From positions 1-9,966 of the forward strand of contig CAMHMW010000058.1 in assembly GCA_946186335.1 (NCBI GenBank): a DNA stretch of 9,966 nt. The letters run 5' to 3'. Position 1 is the first letter of the stretch; each line of letters starts with the position of its first letter. The position numbers and the translations under genes are program-made. Under the pieces are notes generated by a model, which was not told the origin of the DNA, made no database searches, and worked only from the letters and a program-made list of their open reading frames with translations. Source of the DNA: an uncultured Candidatus Melainabacteria bacterium. Its GTDB lineage: Bacteria; Cyanobacteriota; Vampirovibrionia; Gastranaerophilales; Gastranaerophilaceae. This document shows, one piece after another, positions 5,803-9,966 of the stretch.

Positions 5803-6852
5803 ATGATTATAATTATGGAACGTGACGCAACCGCATCAAATGTTCAGGCGGTTTCGGAATTATTAAAAGAACACGGATTTCAGGTAATTGTCCACGAAGG
5901 CGATGTACATACAGTCATTGATGCTCTGGGCGATAAAACAACTCTTTCACCCGAAAGAATTGAAGCAATGGACGGAGTTAAGCAGATAAAATTCATTCGT
6001 GAACCCTTTAGACTTGCTTCCCGTGACAGAAAATCGGAAGATACCGTTATTGAATTTGAAAACGGAGTAAAAATAGGGGGTGCAAACCGCCCTGTTGCAA
6101 TGGTCGGGCCATGTTCGGTTGAAGAAGATTATGACGGGCTTTTACAGGTTGCTCAGGCAGCAAAAGAACTCGGCTGCCAATTCCTGCGCGGCGGCGCATT
6201 CAAACCCAGAACCTCACCTTATGATTTTGATGGTTTAGGCGAAAAAGGTCTGCAACTGCTTGCCAGAGCAAAGCAAGACACAGGACTTTTAATTGTAACC
6301 GAACTTATGGATTCTGCAGATTTGGATTTAGTCTGCAAATATGCTGACATTATTCAGATAGGTGCAAGAAATATGCAGAATTTCAAACTCTTAAAAGCAG
6401 TCGGTCATTGCAACAAGCCTGTAATTTTAAAAAGAGGACCCGCAAGCACAATAAGAGAATTTTTGCTTGCCGCAGAACACATTATGTATAACGGAAACGA
6501 AAAAGTTATTCTTTGTGAACGAGGAATCAGAGGTTTTGACAGTTCATTTACCAGAAATGTACTTGATATATCCGCAATTCCTGTTATAAAAAAATATTCT
6601 CACTTACCGATTATTGTTGACCCGAGCCACGGAACAGGTCAAAGATACCTGATTGAACCCATGGCAAAAGCAGGTCTTGTTGCAGGTGCAGACGGTGTTA
6701 TGGTTGAAGTTCACCACAATCCTTCACAGGCATTGAGCGACGGTAAACAAAGTCTTTCTATTCCGCAATTTAAAGAGGTATTTACGAGATTAAACTCTTT
6801 AATCGATACCTTACATCTTGAAAAAAATTCACCGATGGCAATTGTTGAATAA
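5803..6852 (+). CDS. aroF: 3-deoxy-7-phosphoheptulonate (DAHP) synthase, type I-beta with N-terminal regulatory domain
   Basis: The enzyme condenses phosphoenolpyruvate and erythrose 4-phosphate, the first step of the shikimate pathway. The 349-residue protein has an N-terminal ferredoxin-like domain (about 1-66), as in the Thermotoga enzyme, where it mediates tyrosine/phenylalanine feedback inhibition. The barrel follows with the metal and substrate residues: C104 in GPCSVE, R129 with GGAFKPRTSPYDF (130-142), K210 in LKRG, H276 in DPSHGTG, E302 in MVEVHHNP, and D313 in LSDGKQSL. The start ATG at 5803 has GAGG about 10 bases upstream and leaves a complete regulatory domain. It is downstream of the HAD gene, probably in one transcript, and ends at a strong terminator. 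Feedback control by tyrosine would link it to the TyrA encoded 0.8 kb away, but that is inferred from the family. Confidence 0.96.
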   Translation: MIIIMERDATASNVQAVSELLKEHGFQVIVHEGDVHTVIDALGDKTTLSPERIEAMDGVKQIKFIREPFRLASRDRKSEDTVIEFENGVKIGGANRPVAMVGPCSVEEDYDGLLQVAQAAKELGCQFLRGGAFKPRTSPYDFDGLGEKGLQLLARAKQDTGLLIVTELMDSADLDLVCKYADIIQIGARNMQNFKLLKAVGHCNKPVILKRGPASTIREFLLAAEHIMYNGNEKVILCERGIRGFDSSFTRNVLDISAIPVIKKYSHLPIIVDPSHGTGQRYLIEPMAKAGLVAGADGVMVEVHHNPSQALSDGKQSLSIPQFKEVFTRLNSLIDTLHLEKNSPMAIVE

Positions 6853-6876
6853 CAAATATTACAAAAACTTAACATG

Positions 6877-6914
6877 AAAAGTGGCTGATTTTAAACAATT
6901 TCAGCCGCTTTTTT
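6877..6914 (+). terminator. Rho-independent terminator after DAHP synthase
   Basis: AAAAGTGGCTGA pairs with TCAGCCGCTTTT (12 bp including one G-U) around a 12-base loop, and six T follow at 6909-6914. It lies 25 bases after the stop codon. Confidence 0.88.
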
Positions 6915-7019
6915 GTAACAAAAATTTTACAAGCGTGCAATTCGTAATTAAAAATTTCCTTTATACAAATATAGGTTGAAAGTTATATTTCATAGAAAGT
7001 ATTGAAAGGGGAAATTATT

Positions 7020-7553
7020 ATGGCAGTAGATTCACTTGGTTATGTACAAAATCCGGGATTGTATACATTTACTCCCGAACAACAAAAGAAGATTACAGAT
7101 GCAAAAAAACGTATGCAATACGTTAATCCGTTTAAAGATAAGGCTTATATTGATCCGAAAACAGGAGAATATACAACATGGAAACCCGGAATTTATAATC
7201 CGGAACAAAATGATTCAAATAAAACCGCTAAGAAAGCAGTAACTCTTGCGGCAATCGTAGCGGCTGCAATCACAGCATTCGTATTCAGAGGTAAAATTAA
7301 AGCGGGCGGACAAAAAGTTTTGGATTTGGCAAAACCCTATATTGACAAAGTTGCAAAACACATTCCGCAAAGCGTAAAAGATGTTGTTAAACCTGCAATA
7401 ACCAAAGCAAAAGATTTGGCAACAAAAGGCTATAACGCTGTTAAACCTTATGTGACAAAGGCTGCGGAATTTGTAACAAAGAAAGTTTATGAACCGATTA
7501 AGAATTTCTTTGTAAAAGGTCCCGCGGCAAAAGTTGCAAAAGCAGCAGTTTAA
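7020..7553 (+). CDS. Membrane-anchored protein with proline-punctuated amphipathic helices, unknown function
   Basis: I do not recognise a family with certainty. The 177-residue protein has three parts. Residues 1-65 are polar and aromatic, with NPGLYTFTPEQQ (11-22) and a Pro/Gly/Tyr-rich stretch (YIDPKTGEYTTWKPGIYNPEQ, 43-63) like a short cell-surface or binding motif. Residues 73-89 (AVTLAAIVAAAITAFVF) are a likely membrane helix. Residues 99-177 are Lys/Ala/Val-rich helices broken by prolines at about 18-residue intervals (AKPYIDKVAK, VKPAITKAKD, VKPYVTKAAE), resembling apolipoprotein or perilipin-type amphipathic repeats. No Cys is present. The start at ATG 7020 has GGGG 8 bases upstream. 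It is monocistronic between two terminators. Similar short proteins may be lineage-specific in gut Melainabacteria; that is a guess from style. Confidence 0.8.
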   Translation: MAVDSLGYVQNPGLYTFTPEQQKKITDAKKRMQYVNPFKDKAYIDPKTGEYTTWKPGIYNPEQNDSNKTAKKAVTLAAIVAAAITAFVFRGKIKAGGQKVLDLAKPYIDKVAKHIPQSVKDVVKPAITKAKDLATKGYNAVKPYVTKAAEFVTKKVYEPIKNFFVKGPAAKVAKAAV

Positions 7554-7568
7554 AATTTAGCAATCCCG

Positions 7569-7602
7569 AAAAAAGCCTTCACAAAATTGTGAAGGCTTTT
7601 TT
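7569..7602. terminator. Strong bidirectional terminator between convergent genes
   Basis: AAAAAAGCCTTCAC and GTGAAGGCTTTTTT form a perfect 14-bp stem around AAAATT, with six A and six T at the two ends. It serves the gene at 7020 on the plus strand and tyrA on the minus strand. Confidence 0.95.
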
Positions 7603-7633
7603 ATGTATGTTTGACAAAAAAGTCCGGCAATTT

Positions 7634-8398
7634 CTATTTAAACATCTCAGAGCGTTTTGCTCTTATTTGTTCAATTTTCTCAGAATAATTTTCGTGTGTT
7701 AAGTCACCGATAGACTTATACAATTTCAAAATGGCATTCTGGATATTTTCACTATTCATCTCAACCATATCCTTTGCCATTTCAGGGTTTGACATTGCAA
7801 GACGCGTCATATCCCGAAAACCTGATGATGCAATTTTTAATGCCAAACCATTATCTTCTGCCGTTTTAAAAATAGCCTGTGCAATAACCATAGGCATGTG
7901 AGAAATCAGGGCAACCGCCTCATCATGTTCTTTCGGTGTTGTTTTTACAATTTCTGCCCCAAGTTGTTCTATAAGACTTTCCAGTTTTGTCAACTCATCC
8001 TGATTTGTGTTTTCAAATGGTGTAATCACCCATTTTGCACCCTTAAACAGCCCTTCAAATGAGTTTTCAAAACCTTTATGTTCCGTACCTGCCATCGGAT
8101 GAGAGGGAATAAATTGATATGGTCTTTGTTTTTGGCATACAAAACTTTTAAGAGAACACACATCTGTTACAATTGTTTTCTGAGTTAAGTATTTTTCTAA
8201 CTCGTCAAGAACTCCGAGCGTTTTATTCATTGCGGAACATACAAAAACAATTTCGCAGTCTTTAAGCATGGAATAATCTTTATAAATATTTGCACCCGTT
8301 TGTGATGCGGAAACTCCGACAACATCATGCCCGAGTTTAATTAAATCCTTAAATATTGAACCGCCTATTAAACCTAAACCGACAACACCGATTTTCAT
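7634..8398 (-). CDS. tyrA: Prephenate or arogenate dehydrogenase (TyrA family)
   Basis: TyrA oxidatively decarboxylates prephenate to 4-hydroxyphenylpyruvate, or arogenate to tyrosine, with NAD(P)+. The 254-residue protein has an N-terminal Rossmann fold with GLGLIGG (7-13), the conserved active-site stretch SHPMAGTEHKGFENS (99-113), EHDEAVALISHMP (157-169), and the dimerisation-domain motif SSGFRDMTRLA (191-201). It has no chorismate mutase or ACT domain. Its short length resembles cyanobacterial arogenate dehydrogenases more than the roughly 280-370-residue forms of other bacteria, but substrate cannot be decided by eye. The start at 8398 has GCGGGG about 6 bases upstream. It lies 62 bases after the XRE-zinc-ribbon gene with no evident terminator between them, so both are likely in one operon, ending at the shared terminator at 7569-7602. 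Confidence 0.93.
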   Translation of the reverse strand: MKIGVVGLGLIGGSIFKDLIKLGHDVVGVSASQTGANIYKDYSMLKDCEIVFVCSAMNKTLGVLDELEKYLTQKTIVTDVCSLKSFVCQKQRPYQFIPSHPMAGTEHKGFENSFEGLFKGAKWVITPFENTNQDELTKLESLIEQLGAEIVKTTPKEHDEAVALISHMPMVIAQAIFKTAEDNGLALKIASSGFRDMTRLAMSNPEMAKDMVEMNSENIQNAILKLYKSIGDLTHENYSEKIEQIRAKRSEMFK

Positions 8399-8460
8399 AT
8401 ATTTACCCCGCTTTTACAATAGATTTGCAACCTAAAATGGTTGACAGCATACATTTACCC

Positions 8461-8865
8461 TTACGAATGAATTTGGAACGGACATTTTGTACAATGAGCC
8501 TTCGGATGAAGAACAAGATTGTCCTCCAAATCGTACATTTTTGCAATTCTTGTTTCAAGCGGCGCACCGCATTTCGGACACTTTAACCCGCCTGCTCCGT
8601 TTAAAATCAATTCTTTTAAGCTATCGATAACCTCAGGTGACACAATATCAGCAGCAATGTCTTTTTCCAGAGCCTTAATATCCTCAGGATCACATCTCAA
8701 AACTTTTGCCAATGCCTGACGAACGGTTACTGATAAAAACAAGGCTTTTCCGTCCTCAACTTCTTCTATTATTTCAAGCGGAACATTCGACATCACAGCC
8801 AATGCTTTCTGCGTCAAGTCCAATTCTGCCCGTTTTGATTGTATAAATCTTGCCAATGTCTTCAT
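8461..8865 (-). CDS. XRE-family HTH protein with C-terminal zinc ribbon
   Basis: The 134-residue protein has two parts. Residues 5-66 look like a Cro/C1 (XRE) helix-turn-helix: LARFIQSKRAELDLTQKALA, then an EDGKALFLSVTVRQALAKVL helix pair. Residues 95-130 carry CPKCG and CTKC pairs (C96/C99 and C125/C128) about 25 residues apart, a likely zinc ribbon. It is probably a transcription factor. The target is unknown; tyrA directly downstream is the obvious candidate. The HTH is somewhat divergent in its recognition region. The start at ATG 8865 fits the domain, with no ribosome-binding site; the -10 lies only 6 bases upstream, which suggests a leaderless transcript. The gene is divergent from the large protein at 9064, so the 198-base gap could contain its operator. 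Confidence 0.85.
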   Translation of the reverse strand: MKTLARFIQSKRAELDLTQKALAVMSNVPLEIIEEVEDGKALFLSVTVRQALAKVLRCDPEDIKALEKDIAADIVSPEVIDSLKELILNGAGGLKCPKCGAPLETRIAKMYDLEDNLVLHPKAHCTKCPFQIHS

Positions 8866-8871
8866 AAAGAT

Positions 8872-8880
8872 ATAATACCA
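8872..8880 (-). promoter_or_regulatory. Extended -10 promoter of the XRE-zinc-ribbon gene, leaderless arrangement
   Basis: Minus-strand TGGTATTAT (TG-N-TATTAT) ends 6 bases before ATG at 8865. The expected start of transcription falls on or next to the A of the start codon. The -35 is poor and there is no Shine-Dalgarno sequence. Confidence 0.5.
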
Positions 8881-9000
8881 TAAATCAACATCTTACATAA
8901 TTATTAAGAATTGTAACAACAAATATTTCAGGCTGTAATTCACTCTGTAAAGAGGTTTCAAACATGCAAAACATGAAAAAACATTTACCCCCATGCAATT

Positions 9001-9028
9001 TTGACGACGCAAAATTTTTTATTAAAGT
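9001..9028 (+). promoter_or_regulatory. Candidate promoter of the annexin-like protein gene
   Basis: TTGACG (9001-9006, 5 of 6) and TAAAGT (9023-9028, 4 of 6) are 16 bases apart, 35 bases before the ATG at 9064. Just upstream, 8961-8998 has repeated ACATG and ATGCAA words that might be an operator. This is a weak call. Confidence 0.35.
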
Positions 9029-9063
9029 AAGGGGAAACTTAACAAAGAGAAACGGGGAAAATT

Positions 9064-9966
9064 ATGACATATTCTTATTCATCAATACCGAACATTCCAT
9101 ACGTATATGGTAACTTATTACCCGGTGGTTGGGCAAATTTTTCGGGAGAAACACACGTATATACAGTAGATCCTGATATGCTTGATTTTACCGCAGCGCT
9201 CGGTCTTAATCAAAATGCTTTGACCAGATTAGGTAATATCGGCGGCGGCAGTTATAATATACCCGGCATTCAGACACAGCTGCCGGATTTGAACACTTAT
9301 GTTCAGGGAATTACTAATCCTATCATAAATCAGCAGGCAAGTTCTAATATCAGTTCTTGTTTAAATGCAATAAAAGCAACAAGAGATAAATTGAACGCTA
9401 TGCTTTTACAAGAAGGCATAACCGATGCACAAAAAGATGAAATTAATAAATTGTTGAAAGAACTTGAAGAACAGGAAAATAAATTAACAGAACTTACAGG
9501 TTCTCAGGATAAATACACTCCGCAAGAGGCTTTGGAAAAAAGCCGTGAAATTCAAAATGCAATAAGAGAAATTGCAACAAAAGCGGCAAAAGTCGGTCAA
9601 GGTGAACAAACAACAGGTACTCAAACTACCGGAACTCAGACAACAGGTACTCAAACAACGGGTTCTCAGACAACAGGTGAAACCACAGGAACACAAACAA
9701 CAGGTACCCAAACAACCGAAACACAAGGTTCATCTGGTACAACCGGAAATTACTCAAATACCGTAATTGATATGGTTGACTCATTCTATGATGCTACATA
9801 CTGCGTAGGTACTGATGATGAAGTATTTGAGGCAGTTTGCGGAGCAATCAGTAAAGACAATGTAATAGATGTAATGCGCTGCTGGCAAGATCTCCACGGA
9901 GCAGAAAAAGGTGAATCCTTTATGAAAGCATTTATGTGGGATGCCGACAGATCACAAAAAATCACT
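9064..9966 (+). CDS. Multidomain protein with coiled coil, TGTQT-repeat linker and annexin-like segment (cut by window edge)
   Basis: The first 301 residues are open to the right edge. Residues 1-95 are Gly/Tyr/Asn-rich with no signal peptide (MTYSYSSIPNIPYVYGN). Residues 105-178 are Glu/Lys/Gln-rich and helical, probably coiled coil (KLLKELEEQENKL). Residues 182-221 are a linker of about eight QTTGT-type pentapeptides, one lacking Gln. Residues 229-301 form a compact segment, VIDMVDSFYDATYCVGTDDE, then an AVCGAISKDNVIDVMRCW helix and a final DADRSQKI. This pattern resembles an annexin repeat, whose calcium loop is G-x-G-T followed by an acidic residue about 38-40 positions on; here GT is at 249-250 and the acidic residue is 2-4 positions late. 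The start has CGGGG 6 bases upstream. Function and location are unknown. Cytoplasmic, exported without a classical signal, or surface roles all remain open. Confidence 0.8.
   Translation, partial: MTYSYSSIPNIPYVYGNLLPGGWANFSGETHVYTVDPDMLDFTAALGLNQNALTRLGNIGGGSYNIPGIQTQLPDLNTYVQGITNPIINQQASSNISSCLNAIKATRDKLNAMLLQEGITDAQKDEINKLLKELEEQENKLTELTGSQDKYTPQEALEKSREIQNAIREIATKAAKVGQGEQTTGTQTTGTQTTGTQTTGSQTTGETTGTQTTGTQTTETQGSSGTTGNYSNTVIDMVDSFYDATYCVGTDDEVFEAVCGAISKDNVIDVMRCWQDLHGAEKGESFMKAFMWDADRSQKIT
9607..9723 (+). repeat. 15-bp tandem repeat encoding a QTTGT pentapeptide linker
   Basis: About eight copies of a 15-bp unit coding Q-T-T-G-[TSE], in frame within the gene at 9064. Third bases vary between copies (ACT/ACC, GGT/GGA), so the protein sequence rather than the DNA appears conserved. 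One copy lacks the Gln codon. Confidence 0.9.

Noticed and set aside
8441..8446. Plus-strand TTGACA in the tyrA upstream gap
   Set aside because: It points against the minus-strand genes and has no fitting -10 or plus-strand gene.
9484..9766. Cys-rich frame on the minus strand and Gln/Lys-rich frame on the plus strand
   Set aside because: Both are shadows of the 15-bp QTTGT repeats in other frames of the gene at 9064.

Overview
The window is low-G+C bacterial DNA, densely coding with short intergenic gaps. It carries anaerobe-type and housekeeping genes: rubrerythrin, aspartate oxidase with quinolinate phosphoribosyltransferase, a Thermotoga-type DAHP synthase with a ferredoxin-like regulatory domain, a cyanobacteria-like short TyrA, and a GH57 glycosidase. 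Two proteins of unfamiliar type accompany them. My best guess is a gut member of the non-photosynthetic cyanobacterial sister lineage (Gastranaerophilales/Melainabacteria). This is inferred from gene style and composition, since the window has no marker gene.

Layout. 1-670 (minus) is the N-terminal part of a GH57 alpha-glucan-active enzyme that runs off the left edge. 671-880 is intergenic, with a good sigma70-type promoter for that gene and a 24-bp minisatellite bounded by two hairpins. 881-3311 (minus) is nadB-nadC, overlapping by 11 bp, with nadC starting at TTG. 3429-3968 (minus) is a rubrerythrin with its own terminator and a near-consensus promoter whose -35 lies in the loop of the preceding gene's terminator hairpin. 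4077-4307 (minus) is a small winged-helix protein. 4308-4636 is an AT-rich gap with inverted repeats. 4637-5047 (minus) is a small membrane-anchored protein of unknown function. It is divergent from 5104-5763 (plus), a HAD phosphatase, and the two promoters overlap. 5803-6852 (plus) is DAHP synthase, ended by a clear terminator. 7020-7553 (plus) is a membrane-anchored protein with proline-punctuated amphipathic helices. It shares a strong bidirectional terminator with the convergent 7634-8865 (minus) unit, which encodes an XRE-HTH/zinc-ribbon protein and TyrA. 9064-9966 (plus) opens a large protein that runs off the right edge, with a coiled-coil region, a Thr/Gln/Gly repeat linker and an annexin-like C-terminal segment.

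How the genes relate. nadB and nadC make nicotinate mononucleotide from aspartate, but nadA is not in the window. DAHP synthase opens the shikimate route and TyrA closes the tyrosine branch. Rubrerythrin fits an anaerobe dealing with peroxide. Two genes (HAD phosphatase, XRE-zinc ribbon) have a -10 element 6-7 bases before the ATG and no ribosome-binding site, so their mRNAs look leaderless. The most novel material is the protein at 7020, the annexin-like protein at 9064 and the hairpin-bounded minisatellite at 740-827. I found no RNA genes, insertion sequences or CRISPR arrays.
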